Origin: Sediminibacillus dalangtanensis | GTDB lineage: Bacteria; Bacillota; Bacilli; Bacillales; Amphibacillaceae | Reading direction: 5' to 3' | Assembly (NCBI RefSeq): GCF_017792025.1 | Contig: NZ_CP046956.1 | Location: forward strand, 3,596,001-3,660,000 | Length of the DNA: 64,000 nucleotides | Shown: piece by piece, positions 52,263 to 61,189 of the stretch | Layout: each line of letters starts with the position of its first letter | Position numbering within the stretch: the stretch's first letter is position 1 | Position numbers and translations under genes: made by a program | Notes under the pieces: generated by a model | What the model saw: the letters and a program-made list of their open reading frames with translations, nothing else | What the model was told of the DNA's origin: nothing | The model's database searches: none

Positions 52263-53333
52263 TTATACCTTCTTGGTTTCTACTTTACCTACTCGTTGGT
52301 TAACCTGAACAACCGTCGCTGTTTCTGCCGCTTTCACGATACCCAGGATGACCTTTAATGAAACAAGTGCATCTTCTCCGGTAACAGGTGGTTCCTGGTT
52401 ATGAAGGACACTCTCCACAAAAGAATCGATTACACCGCTATTCGTTTGCTTATCATTGGTCTGGATGGTTTCCAATTGATACTTGGCTACTGCACCATCT
52501 TTTTCCATGACAATTAGCGGGTACTCCTTGTCATGGTAGATTTTTATCATTCCACCCGTCAGATAAATAATCGTGCTGTTATCCTCTTCGCCATAGTAGG
52601 TCCAGGAAAAAGAAGCCGTCCCAATGCGCCCGCCGGCTGTTTTCAAGGTGCAGACAAGATTGTCGCACACCTCTATCGGTTCCCCTGTAATGCCTGTTTT
52701 ATCTAAAGAACCTTGAAAGGCACTTACCTGATTTATTTCATCATTCAACAGATAATGCAGCAAATCGATTTTATGAATCCCTAAATCGCCGGCAACTCCC
52801 AAGCCGGAACGCTCCTTGGAAAAAAACCAGGTGGAATTCGTTTTATTAACCCCCCATCGTTCAGGTCCTGCATGGCCGAAGCTCGTTTTAAAAGTAAGGA
52901 CTTCTCCAAGTTCTTTACGCTCTATTAACTGTCTGGCTTTTTGATGTGCCTTCGTAAAGCGCTGGTTATGATCGATCATCAATTTCTTCTTAGACGTTCT
53001 CTGCGCCTGGACAATTTGTTCTGCTCCTTCAAGGGTTAATGCGATCGGTTTTTCACAAAGAACATGCTTTCCGCCTAGTAACGCTTTAACGGTATTGTTA
53101 GGATGAAATTCGTTCGAGGAACAATCGCTAATAATGTCGATCGTCGAATCTGCTATCAAGTCGTCCAACGATTGAGCAACCGATCCTGCAAATTGATTGG
53201 CCAGGAGCTCTGCCCTTTCGGGATTTCGATCATAAAAGACAATTTCCTTAATAAATGGATTCGCTTTGTACTCGGGGGCATGGCGAAACCTGGTAATCGA
53301 TCCGCAGCCAATAATGCCTGCCTTCAACTTCAT
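52263..53333 (-). CDS. Gfo/Idh/MocA family oxidoreductase
   Basis: NAD(P)-dependent dehydrogenase of sugars or polyols (inositol-dehydrogenase type), 356 residues. The Rossmann motif is AGIIGCGSITRFRHAPEY; the catalytic-lysine motif HVLCEKPIAL is near residue 95 and the C-terminal beta-sheet domain holds GDLGIHKIDLLHYL (near 180). ATG 53333 is six bases after AGGAGG, while an ATG six bases earlier overlaps it. It lies 10 bp downstream of the permease gene, as last gene of the transporter operon, so it likely oxidises the imported compound. Confidence 0.87.
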   Translation of the reverse strand: MKLKAGIIGCGSITRFRHAPEYKANPFIKEIVFYDRNPERAELLANQFAGSVAQSLDDLIADSTIDIISDCSSNEFHPNNTVKALLGGKHVLCEKPIALTLEGAEQIVQAQRTSKKKLMIDHNQRFTKAHQKARQLIERKELGEVLTFKTSFGHAGPERWGVNKTNSTWFFSKERSGLGVAGDLGIHKIDLLHYLLNDEINQVSAFQGSLDKTGITGEPIEVCDNLVCTLKTAGGRIGTASFSWTYYGEEDNSTIIYLTGGMIKIYHDKEYPLIVMEKDGAVAKYQLETIQTNDKQTNSGVIDSFVESVLHNQEPPVTGEDALVSLKVILGIVKAAETATVVQVNQRVGKVETKKV

Positions 53334-53343
53334 AGACATCCTC

Positions 53344-54318
53344 CTATTCCCGCTTTTGGAAAACTACTGCGACGATGATGATCAAGCCCTTTACAAATCC
53401 CTGTAAATGTGGTGATACATTCATCAAGTTCATCATGTTGTTCAAAATACCGAGAATCAAAACGCCGAAAAACGTCCCAAGAACCTTCCCTCGCCCACCT
53501 GTCATCCTCGTCCCTCCGATAATGACCGCGGCGATTGCATCCAACTCATAAGCCTGACCGGAGCTGGAGGAAGATATGGAGTTCAGCCTCGACGTTTCAA
53601 TGATTGCCGCAATACTTACGAGGAGACCTGCCAAACTGTAGACACCTATTTTGACACGGTCGACACGTATAGTGGATAACAGAGCCGCCTTCTCATTGCT
53701 CCCAATCGCATAAACATACCTGCCAAATCGCGTCTTTTGCATCAACACGTAAACAAGGCCTGTCATTACTAAAAAAATGATAATTGGATAATCGATGATC
53801 CATAATTCGCTGTTTGCTATCACCGTGAAGCTGGATACCTCTCCAGAGATACTGCCACCGTCAGCAATATAGAGCGCAATCGATCTCGCCCCCGCCATCA
53901 TACCCAAAGTGGCAATAAACGAAGCAATCCTCCCCTTGGCGACCATCAGTCCATTCAACAGACCCGCAAATGATCCGACTATAAATGCTGTCACGATTGC
54001 TAACAAGATACTTCCTGTCGCATTCAGGGACAAAATCGAAACGACCCCGACAAGTGCCAGGACGGAGCCGACTGACAAGTCAATACCACCCGAAAGCATG
54101 ACGATGGTCATCCCTAAGGCGACGATGCCGATAATCGAGACCTGCATCAGAATATTCAATTGATTATTCACGTCTAGAAATCGGGGATTTAACAAGGATG
54201 CCAGGACAAAAATGACCACAAAAGCAATGATTACACTATATTCGGACCAGAGCCAGGACAAGTGCCTGTTTTTGTTCGACATTTCTGTACTTTCCTGTTT
54301 GATTGCTGGACTAGCCAA
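53344..54318 (-). CDS. Sugar ABC transporter permease (RbsC-like)
   Basis: Permease of a carbohydrate-uptake-2 family importer, 324 residues with about ten helices. LGMTIVMLSGGIDLSVGSVLALVG near residue 70 and the GRYVYAIGSNEKAALLSTIRVDRVKI coupling region near 210 are typical of RbsC/XylH/MglC proteins. The TTG start (54318) is nine bases after GGGAGG and overlaps the ATPase gene by eight bases. One permease gene is enough, as it forms a homodimer in this family. Confidence 0.88.
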   Translation of the reverse strand: MASPAIKQESTEMSNKNRHLSWLWSEYSVIIAFVVIFVLASLLNPRFLDVNNQLNILMQVSIIGIVALGMTIVMLSGGIDLSVGSVLALVGVVSILSLNATGSILLAIVTAFIVGSFAGLLNGLMVAKGRIASFIATLGMMAGARSIALYIADGGSISGEVSSFTVIANSELWIIDYPIIIFLVMTGLVYVLMQKTRFGRYVYAIGSNEKAALLSTIRVDRVKIGVYSLAGLLVSIAAIIETSRLNSISSSSSGQAYELDAIAAVIIGGTRMTGGRGKVLGTFFGVLILGILNNMMNLMNVSPHLQGFVKGLIIIVAVVFQKRE

Positions 54319-55825
54319 TGTGTTCTACCTCCCTTTTTGATCCGGTGGCATATTTCATGATTTCATCCTCGCTCGCTTGGTCCCGTTTCAATTTTGCCGT
54401 GATCTCCCCTTGGTACATCACATGAATAGTGTGACAGATTTTGAGAATTTCCGGCGCTTCGGATGATAGAATGATGATCGCTTTGCCCTGTTCAGCTAAC
54501 CGGGCGATTAATTGATAGATTTCCCGTTTTGCTCCGATATCGATCCCCTGGGTCGGGTTGTCAAAGACGAGAATGGGAGTATCAACCTCCAGCCATTTTG
54601 CCAGGACAACTTTTTGCTGATTGCCTCCGGAAAGCTTATCGATGGTCACCCTGGGATCATGCACCTTTATATTCAATGATTCTTTGAATCGATGAAATCG
54701 GGACTTTTCCCGACTCGGTTGAAGGAAACCAAACCGCTCAAAGTGGGATAGAGAAGATATACTGATGTTGTGGTAGACACTTAAATCTTTTATAATAGCA
54801 TTCTCTTTTCGGTCTTTTGGTACAAATCCAATTCCAGCCTGCAATGCCTGTTTAGGATGGTTAATTTGAACAGGATGCCCTTCTACCTCTATACTGCCGG
54901 AATATTTCTTTCTGAATCCAAAAATACTTTCAAACAACTCTGTACGTCCATCACCGGCCAGCCCGGTAAAACCAAGAATTTCTCCAGCACGCAGTGCAAA
55001 ATGTATGCCACGGAAAAGACCAGGGCTTGTCAACCCTGTTACGTTGAGCATTTCCCTTCCTGGTTCATGCTGTTGAATTAAATGCTCTTCCGACACAGAT
55101 CTGCCGACCATCAGCTTTGTAATGGCATCCAAGCTTTGGTCAGCCATCCGGCCTGAGCCGACTACTTTTCCATCCCGTAAAACCGTATAACGATCGCAAA
55201 TTTCTTGGATTTCTTTCAACTTATGGGAAATATAAATAATCGAAACATTTGCTGCTTTTAAATTTTTCATTAATGCAAACAACCGATAGACTTCATGCTC
55301 CGTCAAAGCTGTAGTCGGCTCATCCATGATGATGATTTTGGAATCCTGAAGCAAAGCCCTGGCAATCTCGATCAATTGCTTGTAGGAAGCATCCAACTGG
55401 CGAACATAGGCCTTTGGGTCGATTTCCACACCTAGTTCGGCAAGGACCTCGTTCGTCTTCCGGCACATTTCTTCTACCTTCAGCAGCCCGAACCGGTTCC
55501 TTCTTTCCACCCCTAAAAACATGTTTTCATACACTTTCAAATCCGCTACTACATTTAATTCCTGGTGAATGAAACTAATGCCGAGCTGCTGTGAGATTCG
55601 CGGGTCGATTATCTCTACTTGCTCACCGTTCACCTTGATCGTGCCTTTGTCAGCAGGAAAAATGCCTCCCAAAATATTCATCAAGGTTGATTTACCGGCT
55701 CCATTTTCCCCTAGCAGAGCATGTATTTCTCCCTGTTCCAAACGGATACCGGCCTGTTTGAGAACAGAAACACGATTAAAGGATTTATCGATATTTTCCA
55801 TTTCCAATACATAATTACCGCTCAT
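54311..55825 (-). CDS. Sugar ABC transporter ATPase (RbsA-like, two domains)
   Basis: Tandem ATPase of a ribose-type importer, 504 residues. The N-terminal domain has LLGENGAGKSTLMNILGG and Walker B KIIIMDEPTTAL; the second has the degenerate Walker A GFTGLAGDGRTELFESIFG normal for this family, plus LSGGNQQKVVLAKWL and ILVFDNPTQGID. It lies between the binding protein gene (89 bp upstream) and the permease gene (overlap). Confidence 0.9.
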   Translation of the reverse strand: MSGNYVLEMENIDKSFNRVSVLKQAGIRLEQGEIHALLGENGAGKSTLMNILGGIFPADKGTIKVNGEQVEIIDPRISQQLGISFIHQELNVVADLKVYENMFLGVERRNRFGLLKVEEMCRKTNEVLAELGVEIDPKAYVRQLDASYKQLIEIARALLQDSKIIIMDEPTTALTEHEVYRLFALMKNLKAANVSIIYISHKLKEIQEICDRYTVLRDGKVVGSGRMADQSLDAITKLMVGRSVSEEHLIQQHEPGREMLNVTGLTSPGLFRGIHFALRAGEILGFTGLAGDGRTELFESIFGFRKKYSGSIEVEGHPVQINHPKQALQAGIGFVPKDRKENAIIKDLSVYHNISISSLSHFERFGFLQPSREKSRFHRFKESLNIKVHDPRVTIDKLSGGNQQKVVLAKWLEVDTPILVFDNPTQGIDIGAKREIYQLIARLAEQGKAIIILSSEAPEILKICHTIHVMYQGEITAKLKRDQASEDEIMKYATGSKREVEHIG

Positions 55826-55914
55826 TCAACACCTCTCCCTATCAGAAAGAGGGAATACAATGCTTGTCGATTGTATTCCCTTTTCCCGTGGCTCTCCTTT
55901 TACACGCTGTCAGC

Positions 55915-56886
55915 TTAATACTTGGAGTCTTCCTTATAGAATTGATCTACATTATCTTTGGTTACCTTGGTGGCTTCTTTCACTACCATTTTTTCTTCCG
56001 GCTCTTCTCCTTTCGCAAGATCTGCCGCAATGGTCACGGCATCCCGGACCATTGTCGGCGAATAGAGGAAGGTCGCCTTGATCAATCCATCTTCCTGCAT
56101 ATTCTCGAACACGGTTTTATTGCCGCCGGCTCCTGTAATAAATTGGATATCTTCCCGATCCGCCTCATTGATTGCCTGGAGGACGCCTAACGCCATTTCA
56201 TCATCCTGGGTGAACACCGCATCTATTTGTGAATGCGCTTGCAAAATATTTTGCATAACTTCCAGTGATGCTTCTTTTGAAAAATCCCCATTTTGCGAAG
56301 CAATAACCTCTATGCCATCCTCCCCATCCATCGCTTCCTGGAATCCGCTCCCCCTCTGGTTCGTGACAGAACTCGGAGGGCCGGTAATCTCGACCACTTT
56401 TCCAGTTCCCTCCAACTGTTCAATAAAATATTTTCCTGCGTTGACTCCAATCCCTTTATTGTCCCCTTTAACCACAACAGTCGCCGCATCATTTTCAAGT
56501 TCCCGGTCAACGATTACTAACGGAATACCTGCTTCTTTTACTTTTTGCCCAACAGGAGACAAGGCTGCAGATTCGATCGGCAGCATCACAATGACATCCA
56601 CCTCTTGGGAAATTAAATCTTCTACATCATTTGCTTGCTTGTTTGGATCCGCCGCATTGGTCATCACGTAGTCGATTCCTTCTGCTTCCTTTATTTCCTG
56701 TGCTTGTTTTTCCGCATTGTCGATTAATGCTCCCATCCAGCCGTGTGTTGCAGATGGCAAGGAAATACCGATTTTAAGTTCGCCGTCTGCTCCTGATGCT
56801 TCGCCACCGCTCTCCTCTCCGCTTCCACATGCTGCAAGTCCCCATAAAACCAACATAGACAAGAACAAAACAAGTAGTTTTCTCAC
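55915..56886 (-). CDS. Sugar-binding lipoprotein (RbsB-like)
   Basis: Periplasmic-binding-protein-type lipoprotein of 323 residues, first gene of the transporter operon. A signal with lipobox GLAAC and an acidic Gly-rich linker precede the Peripla_BP_4 fold (LKIGISLPSATHGWMGALID; QANDVEDLISQEVDVIVMLP; FTQDDEMALGVLQAI). The ligand is a sugar or cyclitol; the sequence does not say which. Start is GTG 56886 after GGGGTGGAG. The LacI operator-like site TGTAATCGTTTACA lies 39 bp upstream. Confidence 0.87.
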   Translation of the reverse strand: MRKLLVLFLSMLVLWGLAACGSGEESGGEASGADGELKIGISLPSATHGWMGALIDNAEKQAQEIKEAEGIDYVMTNAADPNKQANDVEDLISQEVDVIVMLPIESAALSPVGQKVKEAGIPLVIVDRELENDAATVVVKGDNKGIGVNAGKYFIEQLEGTGKVVEITGPPSSVTNQRGSGFQEAMDGEDGIEVIASQNGDFSKEASLEVMQNILQAHSQIDAVFTQDDEMALGVLQAINEADREDIQFITGAGGNKTVFENMQEDGLIKATFLYSPTMVRDAVTIAADLAKGEEPEEKMVVKEATKVTKDNVDQFYKEDSKY

Positions 56887-56924
56887 TTCTCCACCCCTTT
56901 TTTGTTATTGGAAGCTCGCTTTAA

Positions 56925-56938
56925 TGTAATCGTTTACA
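56925..56938. promoter_or_regulatory. LacI/cre-type operator O1
   Basis: TGTAATCGTTTACA upstream of the binding-protein gene, identical to O2. Its reverse complement TGTAAACGATTACA also fits the CcpA cre consensus, so either regulator could use it. Confidence 0.75.
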
Positions 56939-57001
56939 TATAAGGCCAGCACTCTAGTATCAATATTCATTTGATACCACAATGCCAGTCTTAGTTGCTG
57001 A

Positions 57002-57991
57002 TTAACCTAAAGTAGACTCCCGAATGACTAATTCATGATCCAGAATGAGACTTTCCACTTCTTCTCCTTGAATTTTCTTAACCAGCATATCTGCAGCAGC
57101 TTCCCCCATCTCATACATCGGCTGCGAGATCGTTGTCAAAGTAGGGTGCGTCATATTGGAAAAAGCGATCTTGTCAAATCCAATGATGGCAATGTCTTCC
57201 GGCACTTTCAGTCCTTGATTGTGAATTTCTTTCAGCGCACCAATCGCAAGCATGTCGGATACAGCAAAAACCGCCGTTGGACGTTCTTTCTGCATGAAAA
57301 TCTTTTTCATTGCCTGCTGGCCATAAGAAAAATCCAACCCTTGCGTGTGGACAATCAAGCTGTCCTCTAATTCCATATTACTTTCTTCTAATGCCTTCTG
57401 GTAACCAAGCTGCCGCTGGCGCGCATACAGGTATTTTTTGTCGGAGTTGATCAAAGCGATTTGCTGATGCCCGATTTTTATCAGATACTTCACCGCGCGA
57501 TAAGCTGCCTCAGCGTTGTCAATGGTCACGTATGGGATGCCACTGTCGACAGCATACTCGCTGCACTGGATGATCGCATGATTTTCGGCGAGTCGGATAA
57601 GGGTGTCGGTGTTCACAGCCGGGTCCATGGAAATGATACCATCGGCCATTTTTTTGCGGACCAAATCAAAATAGATGTTCTCTCGTTCAGCATTTGTGTC
57701 GGTTTCACACAAAAGGATATTATAGTCCAATTCGATAGCCGTGTTTTCAATGCCATTGATGATTTCCGAATAAAAAGGATTGGAGATATTCGGGATGAGG
57801 ACAAGCAGCAATCTGCTTTCTGAGTTTCTCAAATTCCGACCAAGGAGGCTAGGTTCATAATTTAATTTTTTGATTGCATCTTCTACTTTTATTCTCGTTT
57901 TCGCCGTCACGGAGTTTTGCCCATTTAAAACTCTGGAAACCGTTGCAACCGAGACTCCTGCTTGTTTGGCCACTTGGTGGATTGTTGCCAT
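57002..57991 (-). CDS. LacI family transcriptional regulator
   Basis: Regulator of the adjoining sugar locus. The 329 residues begin with the LacI HTH (TIHQVAKQAGVSVATVSRVLNG) and hinge helix, followed by a ribose-binding-like effector domain (LLVLIPNISNPFYSEIINGIE; VFAVSDMLAIGALKEI; DIAIIGFDKIAFSNMTHPTLTTI). It lies between the transporter operon and the divergent isomerase gene; operator-like palindromes flank it at 56925, 58028 and 58116, so it probably represses all three units and itself until the substrate or a product appears. Confidence 0.9.
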   Translation of the reverse strand: MATIHQVAKQAGVSVATVSRVLNGQNSVTAKTRIKVEDAIKKLNYEPSLLGRNLRNSESRLLLVLIPNISNPFYSEIINGIENTAIELDYNILLCETDTNAERENIYFDLVRKKMADGIISMDPAVNTDTLIRLAENHAIIQCSEYAVDSGIPYVTIDNAEAAYRAVKYLIKIGHQQIALINSDKKYLYARQRQLGYQKALEESNMELEDSLIVHTQGLDFSYGQQAMKKIFMQKERPTAVFAVSDMLAIGALKEIHNQGLKVPEDIAIIGFDKIAFSNMTHPTLTTISQPMYEMGEAAADMLVKKIQGEEVESLILDHELVIRESTLG

Positions 57992-58027
57992 CTTCCCCAG
58001 TCCTTCTTTCTGTATTGCGTAATTTTT

Positions 58028-58041
58028 TGTAATCGTTTACA
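58028..58041. promoter_or_regulatory. LacI/cre-type operator O2
   Basis: TGTAATCGTTTACA, identical to O1, 37 bp upstream of the regulator gene. Confidence 0.75.
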
Positions 58042-58115
58042 ATACAAATAGTACTGAAAGATTCTTTTGATGTCAACCGTTTTATCCCAATGTTTCTCTT
58101 AACTTTATTTATTTA

Positions 58116-58129
58116 TGTAATGGATTACA
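58116..58129. promoter_or_regulatory. LacI-type operator O3
   Basis: TGTAATGGATTACA: six-base perfect arms around GG, 37 bp upstream of the isomerase gene. The central CG of cre sites is absent, which favours the local LacI protein over CcpA at this site. Confidence 0.65.
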
Positions 58130-58165
58130 AATCTACATTTTCTGATAATGATGGAGGAGGGAAAG

Positions 58166-59137
58166 ATGATGAAGTTAGGTGTTTTTACTGTTTTATGCGC
58201 AGACAAACCGTTTGATGACATGCTCGATTATGTTTCTTCCAGAGGATTGGAAGCAATTGAGCTCGGAACCGGAGGGTACCCCGGAAACGAGCATTGCCCT
58301 ATTGCGGAATTTCTCGATGAGCCAACCGCTCAGCAGGAAATGATGCAAAAACTGACCGATAAAGGACTCATGATCAGCGCTTTAAGTTGCCATTCCAACC
58401 CGCTCCATCCCCAGGAAAAAGTGGCTGTACCCGCGGACACATTACTCCGGAATACCATTAAATTAGCATCTCAGTTAGGTGTAAAGGTTGTGAACACATT
58501 TTCCGGCTGTCCCGGGGACCATGAAGGTGCTCTTTATCCAAATTGGCCGGTGGCAGCCTGGCCGCACGATTTTCAGGAAGTGTTAAAGTGGCAATGGGAT
58601 GAAAAACTAATTCCATATTGGAAAGAAATAAACGACTATGCAGCTGCCAACGGCGTAAAAATCGGACTGGAATTGCATGGCGGGTTTTCCGTACATACGC
58701 CCGCAACCATGTTAAAGCTACGAAAGGCTTGCGGTTCCGCAATCGGAGCGAATTTAGATCCAAGTCATATGTGGTGGCAGGGGATTGATCCTGTGGAAGC
58801 CATCAAAATACTCGGAGATGCAGGTGCCCTACATCACTTTCATGCGAAAGATACCATCATTGATCAGCAGAATACGAACATGCATGGTTTAACCGATATG
58901 ACACCTTATACAGAACTGCGCAGCAGAGCCTGGTATTTCCGTACGGTAGGGTATGGGCATGGACGTAAAACATGGGCCGATATAGTCAGTGCCTTGCGCC
59001 TGGTCGACTATGATTACGTGGTCAGCATTGAACATGAAGATGGACTGATGTCCATTGACGAAGGGTTCAGCAAAGCAGTCGAGAACCTTCAGCCCATCAT
59101 GCTGAGAGAACCCGTGGGTGAAATGTGGTGGGCCTGA
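58166..59137 (+). CDS. Sugar phosphate isomerase/epimerase family (AP endonuclease-like TIM barrel)
   Basis: Xylose-isomerase-like TIM-barrel enzyme of 323 residues. Metal-binding and catalytic blocks can be seen: KIGLELHGGFSVHTP (near residue 173), ANLDPSHMWWQG (near 200), HHFHAKDT (near 230) and VSIEHEDGLMS (near 295), giving the usual Glu/Asp/His set. It probably interconverts keto and aldo forms of the sugar oxidised by the Gfo/Idh/MocA enzyme. GGAGGAGGG precedes tandem ATG codons at 58166 and 58169. It is divergent from the LacI gene, and a terminator follows at 59164. Confidence 0.86.
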   Translation: MMKLGVFTVLCADKPFDDMLDYVSSRGLEAIELGTGGYPGNEHCPIAEFLDEPTAQQEMMQKLTDKGLMISALSCHSNPLHPQEKVAVPADTLLRNTIKLASQLGVKVVNTFSGCPGDHEGALYPNWPVAAWPHDFQEVLKWQWDEKLIPYWKEINDYAAANGVKIGLELHGGFSVHTPATMLKLRKACGSAIGANLDPSHMWWQGIDPVEAIKILGDAGALHHFHAKDTIIDQQNTNMHGLTDMTPYTELRSRAWYFRTVGYGHGRKTWADIVSALRLVDYDYVVSIEHEDGLMSIDEGFSKAVENLQPIMLREPVGEMWWA

Positions 59138-59163
59138 CGAATACATGCCAGATCGCTTACTTT

Positions 59164-59198
59164 CATAAACCGGACGTCCTCTTGTGGTCCGGTTTATG
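59164..59198 (+). terminator. Terminator of the isomerase gene
   Basis: CATAAACCGGAC and GTCCGGTTTATG form a perfect stem around an 11-nt loop 26 bp after the stop codon; the T-tract is weak. Confidence 0.75.
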
Positions 59199-59299
59199 AC
59201 TCCCTCTCCACCTTCCCTTTTTCCAGTGATTCCCCATGAAAATAATTATCGCTGATAGCGCAAGACGTGTTATCATATTGTATACTATTACTAACGATA

Positions 59300-59323
59300 C
59301 ATCGGCCTGTGCCGATGCTTTTT
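59300..59323 (+). terminator. Short hairpin followed by T-tract
   Basis: CATCGGC and GCCGATG pair around CTGT, followed by CTTTTTC. A TATACT box 14 bp upstream would give a transcript of only about 30 nt, so it may be an attenuator of the ypmR transcript or a relic. Confidence 0.45.
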
Positions 59324-59577
59324 CGATGTCAGGTGAAGATCGAAATCCTCCTTCCCACGTTTTTGAAAGTGGGGCGAAGGGAATATTCTTTTAGTGCGTG
59401 TTCTAAAGTAAATGAAAAGGACCAAGAAGTTCGAGGCTGTGTAGATTTGAGCAACAGAACGTGTACAATTAATGCGTGAGTAGCGGAAAAGCAAGCCAAC
59501 GAAGAAATTCGAAGAAACTTTTTGAACAGTCTCTTTTAATACTGATTTTTTATCAATTCCTAATAGGTGTGATAACG

Positions 59578-60507
59578 TTGCGAAATAAATACTCCAAGAC
59601 TATCATCGGTGCCATTTTGTTGATTTTGCTGCTGGCGATTGTCACTTTTCAGGCGATGCAGACGTCAGAAAGCGACAATGCCGAAAAAAATATCCGTCCG
59701 GAAACCCAGGAGAAAGATCTTGAAGTCACAGAAGAAATACCAGATGACACTGAACTTCAAAAAGCTGAAGAGACGGAAGAAGAAACACAACCGTTGGCAG
59801 AGGATATCAAAGATAAGGTCAGCCAGGTAATCGAGAGCGCCCTTGGGTTATTTGTCAAAAAGGATCTGGACATCGTCGCGATCGGTGATTCCCTGACCCA
59901 AGGAGTCGGTGATACCTCTCATAATGGCGGTTATGTGGGGATTCTCGGGAATACCTTGAACGATGATGGACAACAAAAAGTGGACATCGTCAACTATGGT
60001 AAACGGGGAAATCGTTCCGACCAGCTGTTAAAACGGCTGGACCAGACCGAGATAAAGGCCTCCATCGAAGAGGCCGACATCGTCCTCGTCACCATTGGGG
60101 CGAATGATATAATGAAAGTAGTAAAAAACAACTTCACCAATCTGGAGTACGAACCATTTGTGAAGGAACAGGCAAATTACATGGAACGGCTCCGAAAAAT
60201 ATTTGATAAGATGTTGGAATTAAATCCTGATGCCACCATCTATTTAATCGGCTTTTATAATCCATTTGAAAATTACTTCAGTGATGTCGAACAATTAGGG
60301 CAGATCATCGATGATTGGAACAGTACTGGGAGTACAGTGGCTTTAGAATATGAACAAGTCAACTATATTCCAACCAAAGATTTGTTTGCAAATACGAATC
60401 AGGACTTACTTTACGAAGATAATTTTCACCCAAATAACACCGGTTATAAATTAATGGCGGAACGGGTACTTGAATATATCCGGCCGGAAATAGAGCGTTC
60501 CGAATAA
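59578..60507 (+). CDS. ypmR: SGNH/GDSL hydrolase YpmR
   Basis: Membrane-anchored extracellular esterase-type protein, 309 residues. One N-terminal helix (about 8-24) is followed by an acidic linker (30-85) and an SGNH domain with block I IVAIGDSLTQGVGD (catalytic Ser), block II GKRGNRSDQL (Gly), block III TIGANDI (Asn) and block V DNFHPNNTGYKL (Asp/His). The TTG at 59578 is six bases after AGGTGTG; a longer frame from 59476 gives a leader unlike the family. It lies 25 bp upstream of ypmS, the same pair as in B. subtilis; the substrate is unknown. Confidence 0.88.
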   Translation: MRNKYSKTIIGAILLILLLAIVTFQAMQTSESDNAEKNIRPETQEKDLEVTEEIPDDTELQKAEETEEETQPLAEDIKDKVSQVIESALGLFVKKDLDIVAIGDSLTQGVGDTSHNGGYVGILGNTLNDDGQQKVDIVNYGKRGNRSDQLLKRLDQTEIKASIEEADIVLVTIGANDIMKVVKNNFTNLEYEPFVKEQANYMERLRKIFDKMLELNPDATIYLIGFYNPFENYFSDVEQLGQIIDDWNSTGSTVALEYEQVNYIPTKDLFANTNQDLLYEDNFHPNNTGYKLMAERVLEYIRPEIERSE

Positions 60508-60532
60508 GCTTTAACAAGAGGGGAATAGAACA

Positions 60533-61147
60533 ATGAGTGAAGAAAAATTGCAGAAACAGAGACACTGGAAACGTTGGTTTCTCGTACTTGCGGGAATAAA
60601 TGCCGCGGTTATCCTCCTCCTTCTGTTTCTGATATTTATTCCTTCCTGGTCAAACCCGTCACTTGATTGGGAGGAGCTGGAGCAAACTCCGGGAGCTGAA
60701 TTCACGGTCACTTCCAGCAAAGAAAACTTAAGTGAGCTGGTCAATGCTTATGTGGATCAAATGTCCAACGATACTATCGGAAAGTATGAGGTAACCATGG
60801 AGGATGATGTGGAGTTTACCGGTTCCCTCGAGGCCTTTAGCGCGGAGATTCCTTTTTCCATCCATTTGGAGCCGATTGTCCAGGAAAACGGTGACCTTGT
60901 CCTCAAACAAAAGGATATTTCCTTGGGATTGTTATACCTGCCAAAAAGAAAAGTGCTGGAATATCTGAATAAAAGCTATCCGACTCCTGACTGGGTGGTC
61001 GTTAACCCTGAAGAGGAAACGATTTATATTGCTATTACCCAAATGGAAATGAAGAGTAACTTCAAAGTAAAAGCAGAAAAATTCGACTTAGAAAATGATG
61101 ATATTTCCTTCCGCATCAAGGTGCCTAATGAAACGTTGGGGCTTTGA
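60533..61147 (+). CDS. ypmS: YpmS family protein (DUF2140)
   Basis: Membrane-anchored protein of 204 residues with a single N-terminal helix (about 17-37) and an extracellular domain of the DUF2140 family (FSAEIPFSIHLEPIVQENGDL; PTPDWVVVNPEEETIYIAITQME). AGAGGGG precedes the ATG. It always seems paired with ypmR in Bacillus; the function is unknown. A hairpin terminator follows. Confidence 0.87.
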   Translation: MSEEKLQKQRHWKRWFLVLAGINAAVILLLLFLIFIPSWSNPSLDWEELEQTPGAEFTVTSSKENLSELVNAYVDQMSNDTIGKYEVTMEDDVEFTGSLEAFSAEIPFSIHLEPIVQENGDLVLKQKDISLGLLYLPKRKVLEYLNKSYPTPDWVVVNPEEETIYIAITQMEMKSNFKVKAEKFDLENDDISFRIKVPNETLGL

Positions 61148-61158
61148 TGGCAACAGTG

Positions 61159-61189
61159 GCGGCAACCTTGTAAGGTTGACCGCTTTTTT
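61159..61189 (+). terminator. Terminator of ypmRS
   Basis: GCGGCAACCTT and AGGTTGACCGC pair with one mismatch around GTA, followed by TTTTTTA. It overlaps the last codons of liaR on the other strand. Confidence 0.8.

Larger units (their letters stand above)
59138..59577. other. Intergenic region with two hairpins
   Basis: Besides the terminator at 59164-59198 and hairpin at 59300-59323, I see no gene. TATACT at 59281-59286 might be a -10 box placed just before the second hairpin. Confidence 0.4.

Noticed and set aside
56925..58129. Reading all three palindromes as CcpA cre sites only
   Set aside because: Two fit the cre consensus, but the third lacks the central CG, and all sit around a LacI gene, so local LacI control is the simpler explanation.
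59281..59323. A small RNA from the TATACT box to the hairpin
   Set aside because: The -35 region is poor and the product would be only about 30 nt, so I list only the hairpin.
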